From Rs1 sp000416275 (GTDB taxonomy: Bacteria > Pseudomonadota > Gammaproteobacteria > Pseudomonadales > Balneatricaceae), in the NCBI GenBank assembly GCA_965243635.1, contig OZ251574.1, forward strand, positions 1,116,001 to 1,180,000: DNA of 64,000 nt, in the 5' to 3' direction. The notes under the pieces were generated by a model. That model was not told the origin of the DNA. It ran no database searches and saw nothing but the letters and a program-made list of their open reading frames with translations. Positions 17,272-29,769 of this stretch are shown one piece after another. The position numbers were made by a program, and so were the translations under genes. The first letter of the stretch is position 1, and each line of letters starts with the position of its first letter.

Positions 17272-18311
17272 TGGAGAAAATTGGCACTAGTTATCCAGAG
17301 GCTAAGCATACTGAGACAATCAGCAAGGCGGCGGTTTATTTGGTGAATAGCGCAATTGTGCTGGTATTAATGGTCGTGCTAATGGGCGGTTGGACCAGAA
17401 TAAATGACGCGGGTCTGAGTTGTCCTGATTGGCCTGGCTGTTTTGGTCAGCTAACAGTGCCTCAGTCTGATGCGCAGTTATTGTCAGCAGAAATGTTATA
17501 CCCAAATATAGAGGTGCAACCAACCAAGAGTTGGCTGGAAATGATTCACCGTTATCTCGCCGCTACATTAAGCATGCTAATTCTGGGGCTGGCCTATATA
17601 GCAATATTAATGAGAAAAAATCCACATTATCCATACCTGCTAAGTTATAGCTTGCTGGTTTTAGTTGGACTGCAGGCAATGTTGGGAATGTGGACGGTGA
17701 CCTTAAAGCTATTGCCGATTGTCGTCACTACGCATTTATTGGGCGGATTATTAACCACCGTATTGCTGCTTATCTTAAGACACAAAATTGTGACTGATAA
17801 CAGTCAGCCAATAAAATGGCAGGGCGCGAATACTGCTGCATTGATCGGTTTGCTGATACTTTTTCTACAAATATTACTAGGGGGCTGGACTAGTAGTAAC
17901 TATGCCGGCTGGGGGTGTAGTGATTGGCTGGGCTGCAATCCGAACCTAAATATTAAGTACAACTTTAGCCAGGCTTTTACGGTATCGCTAGATGCCACTT
18001 ATTCACACCAGGGCGGGAGGTTGCCTCTGTCTGCCAGGGGGGGCATCCAAATAAGTCACAAGATAGGGGCGTTAGTGGTACTGGTCTATTTCGTCGGTCT
18101 GTATTGCTGGTTACTTAAAACTCATCGTCAAAGCAAATTAATCAGCAGTTTAGTCGGCTTAACCTTGCTCCAAATCGTGCTTGGTTTACTAAATATCGTC
18201 TTTGCTATTCCGACATTGCTGGCTATGGCACATCATCTTGTGGCTGTTGTGATGTTGATCGCAACCACCAAATTGTGGTTGGCAAGCTTTGATCCAAAAA
18301 AGAGCACATAG
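17271..18311 (+). CDS. ctaA: Heme A synthase (COX15/CtaA family)
   Basis: 346 residues with about eight helices. Conserved segments are GGWTRINDAGLSCPDWPGC, MIHRYLAA, TTHLLGG, QISHKIGA and MAHHLVAV, which supply the heme-binding His pairs. The enzyme oxidises the methyl group of heme O to give heme A. A GTG start overlaps the previous stop. The second half repeats the Gly-Trp-Thr pattern (GGWTSSNYAGWGCSDW), as expected from the internal duplication of this family. Confidence 0.94.
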   Translation: MEKIGTSYPEAKHTETISKAAVYLVNSAIVLVLMVVLMGGWTRINDAGLSCPDWPGCFGQLTVPQSDAQLLSAEMLYPNIEVQPTKSWLEMIHRYLAATLSMLILGLAYIAILMRKNPHYPYLLSYSLLVLVGLQAMLGMWTVTLKLLPIVVTTHLLGGLLTTVLLLILRHKIVTDNSQPIKWQGANTAALIGLLILFLQILLGGWTSSNYAGWGCSDWLGCNPNLNIKYNFSQAFTVSLDATYSHQGGRLPLSARGGIQISHKIGALVVLVYFVGLYCWLLKTHRQSKLISSLVGLTLLQIVLGLLNIVFAIPTLLAMAHHLVAVVMLIATTKLWLASFDPKKST

Positions 18312-18379
18312 CGAGGGAGTCAATTGTTCGAGATGCTGGATGCTAAAAAATGGATACACTCGATAAAGAGGAGTCAAAA

Positions 18380-19291
18380 ATGCAAAAACAAAAACTATTT
18401 TCATTAGCCTCGTTTAATACTGGTGCCAAAATTGACGATTATTTGGCGCTGTGTAAGCTTAAAGTAGTCGTCGTCATGTTAATTACCGCAGTGGTAGGTA
18501 TGTTGTTGGCAACTGATGCAATCCCTGCGCTAAGCACAATAACCATCGGCTTATTGGGGATTGGCTTAGTGACTAGTTCAGGTGCGGCTATTAATCATGT
18601 AATGGATAAAAAAATTGATGCCGCTATGTTGAGAACTAAGTGGCGGCCTATACCTCAGGGAAAAGTATCCAGTCAGCAGGCGCTGTTGTTTGCGTTCATC
18701 ATTGGTGCCTTAGGAATTTATTTACTGGCTGCATTCATCAATCCACTAACCGCTTGGTTGACGCTGTTTTCTCTAGTCGGTTATGCGATTATTTATACGG
18801 TGTGGTTAAAACGGGCGACGCCGCAGAATATAGTCGTAGGAGGTTTGGCAGGTGCGGCGCCGCCACTCTTAGGTTGGACGGCCGTCAGCGGTGAAATTAC
18901 CTCTGATAGCCTATTATTGGTGTTGATAATATTTGCTTGGACACCACCCCATTTTTGGGCTTTATGTCTAGCCAGAACTAAGGACTATGCAAAGGCAGGT
19001 GTTCCTATGTTGCCTATCACTCACGGTGAGCGATATACAAAATTGCACATAATTCTGTATAGCATACTGCTAGTCCTATCTACTACCTTACCTTTTTTAA
19101 CCGCTATGTCGGGTGTCGTGTACCTGATATTAGTGACGATATTGAATATCAGGTTTATGCACTGGGCAATAAAAGTATTTAGAGATGTGAAAAATAGCCA
19201 GATGGGCATGTTCAGATACAGCATTAGTTATTTAATGCTGCTGTTTGCAGCGCTGCTGGTGGATCACTACGTCTATTTGTTGATCAAGTAA
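18380..19291 (+). CDS. cyoE: Protoheme IX farnesyltransferase
   Basis: About 303 residues of the UbiA prenyltransferase superfamily, nine helices. Both Asp-rich regions are visible: NHVMDKKIDAAMLRTKWRP and LARTKDYAKAGVPMLP. It adds a farnesyl group to heme B to give heme O, the substrate of CtaA next door. I start at the ATG at 18380 because GAGGAG lies 6 bp before it; an ATG at 18350 in the same frame is less well placed. No sco gene follows, unlike the Pseudomonas order. Confidence 0.93.
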   Translation: MQKQKLFSLASFNTGAKIDDYLALCKLKVVVVMLITAVVGMLLATDAIPALSTITIGLLGIGLVTSSGAAINHVMDKKIDAAMLRTKWRPIPQGKVSSQQALLFAFIIGALGIYLLAAFINPLTAWLTLFSLVGYAIIYTVWLKRATPQNIVVGGLAGAAPPLLGWTAVSGEITSDSLLLVLIIFAWTPPHFWALCLARTKDYAKAGVPMLPITHGERYTKLHIILYSILLVLSTTLPFLTAMSGVVYLILVTILNIRFMHWAIKVFRDVKNSQMGMFRYSISYLMLLFAALLVDHYVYLLIK

Positions 19292-19368
19292 CTTAAAGGA
19301 GTGAATAACTGTTAAAAAATCGATAAAACCGTTGGTCGAAGCACTATTTAAAACCTTAGGAGAAGCAT

Positions 19369-19974
19369 ATGTTTGTAAATCACATGGTTGGAATGTTTTA
19401 TCATCCGAAAGAGGAGTGGGGCACAATTCACCAAGAAAGATATAGTGTACTCCATATTTTCTTATTACAAGTTAGCGTACTATCTTTGATCCCCGCGGTG
19501 AGCATGTTTATTGGCACAACGCAAATTGGTTGGACCCTAACGGGATCAGAATATATAAAGCTGGAATACTCAAGTGCAATACCTGCAGCAATAGCGTCGT
19601 ATTTTGCCTGTTGGGGAGCTGTCGGCTTTATCGCCTTCGCAATCCATTGGATGGAAAAAACCTATGGTGGAAATGTAGCATTAAATGAATGCCTAATATT
19701 AACCACCTTTACTGCAACACCACTATTTTTGTCAGGACTGTCAGCGCTATACCCGATGCTGTGGTTTAATGTCTCGGTTGGCTTAGTCGCAGTGATCTAT
19801 TCGGTATACCTCTTGTTCATCGGTGTGCCAGTAATCATGGAAATACCGGAAGATAGGGCATTTTTCTTCTCGGCGTCTATATTAACGGTAGGATTATGCA
19901 CTTTGGTTGGAATGTTAGTCGCCTGTGTTATTTTATGGGATACAGTAGTGCCACTGAACTTCGTCACTCCTTGA
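19369..19974 (+). CDS. Yip1-family membrane protein
   Basis: 201 residues with five hydrophobic segments. The N-terminal MVGMFYHPKEEWGTIHQE is the typical beginning of bacterial Yip1-domain proteins, whose function is unknown. It has its own ribosome site (TAGGAG, 6 bp before ATG). The gap of 77 bp from cyoE suggests it may be a separate unit or a loosely attached last gene. The rRNA promoters begin about 180 bp downstream. Confidence 0.75.
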   Translation: MFVNHMVGMFYHPKEEWGTIHQERYSVLHIFLLQVSVLSLIPAVSMFIGTTQIGWTLTGSEYIKLEYSSAIPAAIASYFACWGAVGFIAFAIHWMEKTYGGNVALNECLILTTFTATPLFLSGLSALYPMLWFNVSVGLVAVIYSVYLLFIGVPVIMEIPEDRAFFFSASILTVGLCTLVGMLVACVILWDTVVPLNFVTP

Positions 19975-20156
19975 TCCTACTATATATAGGCGTATACATT
20001 AATCAGGGTGATTTGATGTGGCTTAAAGAAGCTTTGAACAAGTGTATAATGTGCGGGGCTTGTTCAGAGGCGTCCTTATTAGGGCGCCTATTTGCTACTT
20101 TGAAAGATAGAATATTGAAGTTTCTTAGCAATATTCCAATATTATTAAATAAACAG

Positions 20157-20184
20157 TTGACGCCCTCGCTAGGATCTATATAAT
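20157..20184 (+). promoter_or_regulatory. rRNA operon promoter P1
   Basis: TTGACG (20157-20162) and TATAAT (20179-20184) are 16 bp apart. The sequence just upstream (ATTATTAAATAAACAG) is AT-rich, as in an UP element. The spacing is the 16 bp typical of rrn promoters. Confidence 0.75.
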
Positions 20185-20351
20185 TCGCCTCCTCGCTTCA
20201 GGGAGTCCTTGAAACGACAGCGACAAGGCTGTTTAGAAACATGATAACTCATTGTTTTAAATCAGATAAAAACCTTGTTTAGCGAAAAGTTCAAACATTG
20301 ATTGTTGCGGTTTAGCTTCAAACACTAAATTGAAAAACAAATAAAAAATGA

Positions 20352-20379
20352 TTGACTTACCGAGATGCAACTATATAAT
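20352..20379 (+). promoter_or_regulatory. rRNA operon promoter P2
   Basis: TTGACT (20352-20357) and TATAAT (20374-20379) are 16 bp apart, and an A-rich tract lies immediately upstream (20321-20350). With P1 this gives the tandem arrangement usual for gammaproteobacterial rrn operons. Confidence 0.8.
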
Positions 20380-20476
20380 ACGCACCTCACTTAGACGGAG
20401 CAGCAAACAAGCCGCTCAGCAAGCATCTAGCTTGACTCAAACGTTTAAGAACTTCTTCTCTTTACGAGACGAAGAC

Positions 20477-20489
20477 GCTCTTTAAAAAT
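20477..20489 (+). promoter_or_regulatory. Leader boxA antitermination site
   Basis: GCTCTTTAAAAAT matches the rrn boxA consensus (TGCTCTTTAACAA). It lies in the leader between P2 and 16S and recruits the Nus factor complex. A second copy is in the 16S-23S spacer. Confidence 0.7.
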
Positions 20490-20490
20490 T

Positions 20491-20517
20491 TGGTCAGATA
20501 ATTCGTGTGGGCGCTTG
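20491..20517 (+). other. 5' arm of the 16S RNase III processing stem
   Basis: GGTCAGATAATTCGTGTGGG and the following bases pair almost completely with spacer sequence at about 22320-22346 (CACACGAATTATCTGAC). The stem loops out the whole 16S precursor. Confidence 0.8.
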
Positions 20518-20757
20518 TCGATAGAAGCTACAAAAGCTTTTAAAGCAATCTAGGCAACTTAGTAGAGGATTCGTTCTTTGCAACGTTAGTTTAGAAAACT
20601 TCAAGACAAGCAAACCAAGTGAATTCATTGAAAGAAAAACATACGTTTTACGAGATTGATAAGTTGGCCGCAAGGTTAATTGGTTAATCACAATAGAAAG
20701 AACAAAGTTAGCAAATCTTGAGCCGTTTTTGCCTTCGGGCAGAAACAAAAAATTCTT

Positions 20758-22302
<1,545 letters not shown>

Positions 22303-22727
22303 AACGATTAGCCTATATTGGCAAGCGTTCACACGAATTATCTGACTTAAATTATAAAGAGAGCAAGCATAAGACTGAAAGTCTTAACTCATAGGCAACT
22401 TAATGGTTGTTTATCGGTTAAAGCTTCTTGCTTTAAACGCTCTTTAACAATGTGGATTTGATGAAAAAAAGTCTAAAGGTTTTTTTATCTTTAGTAAGTA
22501 CGTGTACTTATTAGCTATGAGAAACCCTTTGTTTACGATGAACGGATGTCGAATACCCGTTCAACCAGATCGTAAACTAAAAATTTGGATGAAATGATTA
22601 TCACTGATCGTTTCATCTTTGTAGTTTAATCATACATGCCAAATAGATTATTTATGCTACCCGTATAAATAATCGGTGATTTTATCGTTACATATCAGGC
22701 TCTTGAACAGACACCTTCGGGTTATAT
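22303..22727 (+). other. 16S-23S spacer without a tRNA gene
   Basis: 425 nt. It holds the 3' arm of the 16S stem (about 22320-22346), a second boxA (GCTCTTTAACAAT, 22439-22451) and the 5' arm of the 23S stem near 22718. I looked for tRNA-Ile, tRNA-Ala and tRNA-Glu landmarks (GTTCRANYC, acceptor pairs) and found none. Most gammaproteobacterial rrn operons carry one or two tRNAs here. Confidence 0.75.
22439..22451 (+). promoter_or_regulatory. Spacer boxA antitermination site
   Basis: GCTCTTTAACAAT is a near-perfect boxA. It lies in the spacer about 280 bp before 23S, as in other rrn operons. Confidence 0.8.
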
Positions 22728-25628
<2,901 letters not shown>

Positions 25629-25835
25629 TATAACGCCAAAGGCGTTTGGAAGAGACTGATTAAGTAACGAAATATAAGATAAAATCACATTAACATGTTG
25701 ATAAAACTACAAAATTGTATAGACTACGCTCCTCTTCTTGAAGAGAAGAAAAGCGACATCAAATCCAGATTGATCTTTAGAGACAGGTTATTGAATAAGA
25801 GCAATAACGAGAAAGTCTTTAGAGATAACAGTTTA

Positions 25836-25953
25836 TGTTTGGCGACCATAGCGAATTGGAACCACCTGATCCCATACCGAACTCAGAAGTGAAACGATTT
25901 AGCGCCGATGGTAGTGTGGGGTCTCCCCATGTGAGAGTAGGTCATCGCCAAGC
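25836..25953 (+). rRNA. rrf: 5S ribosomal RNA
   Basis: About 118 nt from TGTTTGGCGACCATAGCG to GGTCATCGCCAAGC. The landmark ACCTGATCCCATACCGAACT is present. The two ends pair over about 9 bp (TTGGCGACC with GGTCATCGCCAA). The 23S-5S spacer of about 207 nt has no tRNA. Confidence 0.96.
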
Positions 25954-25962
25954 TTTAATACG

Positions 25963-26001
25963 AAAAAAGCCCCAAGCACGTTGTGTTTGGGGCTTTTTTT
26001 C
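25963..26001 (+). terminator. rRNA operon terminator
   Basis: GCCCCAA paired with TTGGGGC, preceded by six A and followed by seven T, is a strong intrinsic terminator 10 nt after 5S. Confidence 0.92.
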
Positions 26002-26018
26002 GTCTTAACGCTTTCAGT

Positions 26019-26046
26019 GGCGATGACCTAATCTCCCATGGGGAGA
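26019..26046 (-). repeat. Inverted copy of the 5S rRNA 3' end
   Basis: 28 bases match the reverse complement of 5S positions 25922-25949 at 26 of 28 positions. Short direct pieces of the same 5S segment follow (CCCCATGTGA near 26080 and GTAGGTCATCGCC at 26167-26179), split by about 80 bp. It looks like a decayed rearranged duplicate, not a second 5S gene. Confidence 0.7.
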
Positions 26047-26205
26047 TAAAAACAGAAAGCAGCGGCTTGCCGCTCCTTACCCCATGTGAAAGCCCCTGTA
26101 CCTTCGGTACGGGGATTGGGAGCCGCAGGCATCGCGCAGCGATTGAAAACGTGTTTTCAACCCATTGTAGGTCATCGCCATAAAAAGAGCCGCTTGCGGC
26201 TGCCT

Positions 26206-26351
26206 CTTAAAAACAGTTCAATTACACTTCATACTATTCTAGTACTCTGCTTTTTTCTTTATGCGCTTGCGCTGTTTCTTAAAAAACTTCAATTACACTT
26301 CGTACTATTCTAGTACTCTATTATATTCTTTATGCGCTAGCGCTATCTTTT
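26206..26351 (+). repeat. Two tandem copies of a 72-bp unit
   Basis: Units at 26206-26277 and 26278-26351 share CAATTACACTTC, TACTATTCTAGTACTCT and TTCTTTATGCGCT. They are AT-rich and carry no sustained frame. Confidence 0.8.
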
Positions 26352-26482
26352 AAAAGCACTGCAAGAGCAGTTTTAACAATCCTTGAAGCTTTTAAAATCG
26401 TGCTGCACTACCGCACTACTAGTCCGGTGATTTACTGTATTTCGAATTCGCCTATTAGTGTAACTGCATACATACTATACTT

Positions 26483-26563
26483 CGTTCCCAAAGGTCAAAA
26501 TCAAACCCTTTAACTAACTTCTTTTTTAATCTCTAAGGTCAAGTTCCTACAAGAATTTCGCCG
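26483..26563 (+). repeat. Direct repeat, copy 1 of 2
   Basis: About 80 bp sharing CGTTCC, GTCAAAATCAAACCC, AACT, TTCTTTTTTAA and CTCTAAG with 26823-26901, and ending AATTCGCC in both. Imperfect, so not recent. Confidence 0.7.
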
Positions 26564-26822
26564 GTGGCGACTGACTTTCTTTTGATGAGCAAAATGAAAG
26601 TAAGCAAAGCAAAAGCTCACCCTAATATTGCCGACAGACTCCACCACAATCGCCTGAATTGCCGGCCGTTCGTAGAGACATCCCTGTCTCACTCACTCTG
26701 CGCGACGTCCTGTCGCTCCGCTTCGGCAATTCAGTCAATAGTGGCGGCGGCAATAAAAGGGGGATTAGTGGCTCCGTAGTGTAGTGATAAGCGTAATGTG
26801 GTTTATTCTTCTAGCCAAACCT

Positions 26823-26901
26823 CGTTCCAATAAGTCAAAATCAAACCCCTCAACTGATTTCTTTTTTAAGCTCTAAGTTAAAATACTCATAATAATTCGC
26901 C
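26823..26901 (+). repeat. Direct repeat, copy 2 of 2
   Basis: Partner of 26483-26563, with about 340 bp between the starts. Confidence 0.7.
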
Positions 26902-27227
26902 ATAGCACATTCAAAAAAACCTTAATGACAGACCAGCATTGCTGTAAATGTGTAGCAAATTGAGACTCTAGACAATAGTTGTTAATTGTTTTAAATTTAT
27001 TTGATTACAATCATCGACAAATAGCTCTATATTCTAGACTCACCAAAAGTACTCAAAGACAGCGCTTAGGGATTATTTTTAGCGCAATATAGATCAAGTC
27101 AAATACTGATAACATAAAAGATGTTATTTGAGAAATGGGGGCTGCTAGGGTTATTTCCTATTTAAATACATACTGATGATACATACAGCAATTAAGCAGA
27201 TATGTACAACCCGCCTTTGTACCTATT

Positions 27228-27375
27228 AGGCGGAATCGTTCCGCCTTTCCCCGCATGAAAAAATGCAAAGAGTGGCGTGAGTTATTGAAATATATATTAT
27301 TGTCGGTTTAATTAAAAATTTATAAAACATGAAAGGCGGAATCGTTCCGTGTTTAAACACGGAACGATTCCGCCT
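27228..27375. repeat. Palindrome cluster built on AGGCGGAATCGTTCCG
   Basis: AGGCGGAATCGTTCCG occurs at 27228 and 27334 and, inverted, at 27360-27375. The last two form a perfect 42-bp palindrome (27334-27375) centred on GTTTAAAC. The 27228 copy is itself inside a 19-bp hairpin with the 3-base loop TCG. The outer copies could be the terminal inverted repeats of a 148-bp element; no target duplication was confirmed. Confidence 0.75.
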
Positions 27376-27659
27376 AATACGCTGTTAGTTGGCTCGGCCT
27401 TATTAGTAAGCTAGGTCAGTAGTCATCGAGAAAGTCTTGGCCAGTAGCAAAGCATTCAGCATCAGGAAAAGTGCTAATTCATATACCAGTAGTTCCGTTC
27501 CTGTTGCCATTTACAAGTTTTGTGAAAATCGGCAAGCTACAATAGTTCGTTATGGGTTGCCTCAATAAATATTGCGGTGATTGCTAGTTCATTGATTCAG
27601 CAGTCGCTAAAATCAACAGTTCCGCGTCACATTGTTCTATCAAGTTTAATATGTCGCCG

Positions 27660-27755
27660 AACTAACAAGGGTAAGCAAATGACATTCCCACGTCACGGAT
27701 TTTGCAAAAAGACCGCAAAATCCGCACCGCGGTTATGCAATTGTTACCAGCGTTA
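27660..27755 (+). other. attC-like site interrupted by a group II intron
   Basis: The left end AACTAACAAGGGTAA can fold against the right end TTGTTACCAGCGTTA. Between them is a 10-bp perfect stem (CGGATTTTGC at 27696 with GCAAAATCCG at 27715), plus TGAC/GTCA. The right core would be GTTA plus GAC from beyond the intron (29732), restoring GTTAGAC, a match to GTTRRRY. The left core matches RYYYAAC imperfectly. Confidence 0.5.
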
Positions 27756-29731
27756 GTGCGACAAGCAAAGCTTGGCGCATCTTGCAGGGTGAAAGTCCCT
27801 GTCGGGTAAGGCTTAGCTAGTCACCCGTATCGAGTCTTGCGTGCTGCACGGAGATTATGGAGAGCGAATCTTTCCTGTTGCTGATATATCGTTTATCACC
27901 AACAAATAATCGAACAATCAGTGCGAAGCGTAGACAGAGAATTGTATAGGCCATAGGGAATGCGTGTTCCTGAAGTGCTGGTATCGCTCCGACAATAAAA
28001 TGTCCTGACTGACGAGGCTTGTAACGCCGTCGAAGTCCATGCAAAGCAACCGCATTAGCAAGGTTGTGGCGAGTCAGCGGAGTTCTTAAGCCGTGGCATG
28101 TATAAAGAGATGTGTTGAGAACTTGTGATATCCAAAGTTGCTCCCACAGGAAGTGGGTAGGGAAACTAAGTAAAATACGAGGTTAACGATGGCACTTTGG
28201 AAGTCGGATCAGCTCATAGTAGTGCCGAAACTTGTCAGTAGGTTGATAAGTGAATACAGCACGAAGGGGCTGACAATTATTTCACGGTGTGTAACAGACA
28301 CATAGGCCGGACAAAGTAGGGCTGGAATCACTATGACAACCGCATTGCACACCACAGCATTTAAAGCACAAACCCACCCTAAGCATCGATTTCAGAATCT
28401 ATATGGATTGCTAGATGCTGATTTATTGATACAAAGCTGGGGTCAACTCAACAAGCGTTCAGCGCCTGGGATCGACGGTGTCACAGCCGATGATTTCAAG
28501 CTCAGCTTGTCTGATAACATCACTCGGATAAGTGAAAGTTTAAGAAATAAGAGCTTTCGAGTGAGTGACGTTAAACGTGTCTTTATTCCTAAGGCAGACG
28601 GTAAGCAACGTCCACTGGGGTTACCCACTCTGGACGATAAACTGGTGCAGCAGGGAGCTAGCCAGATACTGCAAAGTATTTGGGAGCAAGACTTCCTACG
28701 TAACAGTTATGGTTATCGGCCCAATAAGAGTGCGCATCAAGCTGTGCAAAGTTTGCACCTCAATCTTCAATTTAAAGGATACGGTTATATTGTTGAAGCA
28801 GATATTAAGGGCTTCTTCAATAACATGGACCACCAGTGGCTCATGCAAATGCTGGCTCTGAGAATTGACGATAAAGCATTGTTGAACCTGATCAATCAGT
28901 GGTTAAAGGCTAGAATTAAAACACCGGATGGCAAATTTGAAAAGCCGATCAGTGGGACACCACAGGGCGGAGTGATTAGCCCAGTGTTGGCCAATATCTA
29001 CTTACACTACGCATTAGATCTATGGTTTGAAGAGCGGGTGAAACCGCGCTTAAAGGGGAGAGCGATGCTTATACGCTATGCCGATGATTTTGTTGTGGCT
29101 TTTCAATATAGAACTGAAGCGCAAGCGTTTTATCGGGAGTTACCCGAGAGGTTGAAGAAATTTAATCTAGAGGTAGCGCCAGAGAAAACGCATTTAAAAC
29201 GCTTTAGTCGGTTTCATCCCAATAGACAACAAAGCTTTCAGTTTTTAGGTTTTGAATTTTATTGGGGTACTGATCGCAAGGATGAACCACGCTTAAGGCG
29301 AATAACGGCACCGAAGAAGCATCGTGCGAAGCTACAGGAGTTGTATCAGTGGATCAAACTCAACCGCTCTAGGCGATTGAATCATTTGATGCCACAGTTA
29401 CGACGCAAGTTGGCGGGTTTTAGAAACTACTTTGGGTTGCTGGATAATAGCCGTAGCTTGAGTCATATTTATGGATTTGTATTGCATACATTGTTCAAAT
29501 GGGTCAATCGACGCAGTCAGAGGCATAGTTTTAACTGGCAAGGTTTTAAAGATATGTTACGTTATTATCAGATTCAGCCACTGCGTGTATCAAAACGGTA
29601 TATCGTGGTGGATTGGTATTGAGGGGGCTTGTGAATTACACGAGCGACGAAATAATTGAAGAGCCGGATGCGGTAATTCCGCACGTCCGGATCTGTATGG
29701 GGGCGGCTCAGGCAACTGGCCGTTCTACCAT
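27756..29731 (+). mobile_element. Group II intron, complete copy, class C-attC-like
   Basis: 1976 bp. It starts GTGCGAC, the canonical group II 5' boundary, and ends CTACCAT. The domain V hairpin region is visible at about 29660-29690 (GAGCCGGATGCGGTAATTCC and the pairing strand), followed by a domain VI stem (GGCGGCTCAGG, CTGGCCGTTCTACC). The intron RT lies inside. It sits directly after GTTA of an attC-like site. The first 504 bp are identical by eye to those of a second copy at 32705, so transposition was recent. Confidence 0.85.
28333..29622 (+). CDS. ltrA: Group II intron reverse transcriptase/maturase
   Basis: 429 residues. Reverse transcriptase blocks are complete: SAPGIDGVTADDF, KRVFIPKADGKQRPLGLPT, EADIKGFFNNMDH, GTPQGGVISPVLANIYL, and the catalytic YADDFV. 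The maturase (X) domain is at the C-terminus (LMPQLRRKLAGFRNYFG). There is no HNH or other endonuclease domain, as in class C introns, which use structured DNA as targets. The protein splices its host RNA and reverse-transcribes it into new sites. Confidence 0.94.
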   Translation: MTTALHTTAFKAQTHPKHRFQNLYGLLDADLLIQSWGQLNKRSAPGIDGVTADDFKLSLSDNITRISESLRNKSFRVSDVKRVFIPKADGKQRPLGLPTLDDKLVQQGASQILQSIWEQDFLRNSYGYRPNKSAHQAVQSLHLNLQFKGYGYIVEADIKGFFNNMDHQWLMQMLALRIDDKALLNLINQWLKARIKTPDGKFEKPISGTPQGGVISPVLANIYLHYALDLWFEERVKPRLKGRAMLIRYADDFVVAFQYRTEAQAFYRELPERLKKFNLEVAPEKTHLKRFSRFHPNRQQSFQFLGFEFYWGTDRKDEPRLRRITAPKKHRAKLQELYQWIKLNRSRRLNHLMPQLRRKLAGFRNYFGLLDNSRSLSHIYGFVLHTLFKWVNRRSQRHSFNWQGFKDMLRYYQIQPLRVSKRYIVVDWY

Positions 29732-29769
29732 GACGGCACATAAGATGTTACCAAATTGAGAAGCTGTAT

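Larger units (their letters stand above)
26002..27658. other. 1.65 kb of repeat-rich non-coding DNA
   Basis: No credible gene. It contains 5S-derived fragments (26019-26181), a hairpin at about 26093-26115 (CCCCTGTACC against GGTACGGGG), a 72-bp tandem duplication (26206-26351), a dispersed 80-bp direct repeat (26483 and 26823), and a palindrome cluster (27228-27375). It ends at the first attC-like site. Confidence 0.6.

Noticed and set aside
20016..20183. Short frame beginning MWLKEALNKCIMCGACSEAS, with a Cys cluster
   Set aside because: It runs through the rrn P1 promoter and its UP-like region. A TATAAT-like sequence inside could be a further rRNA promoter. A real gene is unlikely.
27209..27390. 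A further attC site ending at GTTAGTT (27384)
   Set aside because: GTTAGTT does not fit GTTRRRY, and the left end near 27209 does not pair well. The region is better explained by the palindrome cluster.
26002..27658. A CRISPR array or tRNA cluster in the repeat-rich stretch after the rRNA operon
   Set aside because: Repeats are at most two or three imperfect copies without regular spacers, and no tRNA landmark was found.
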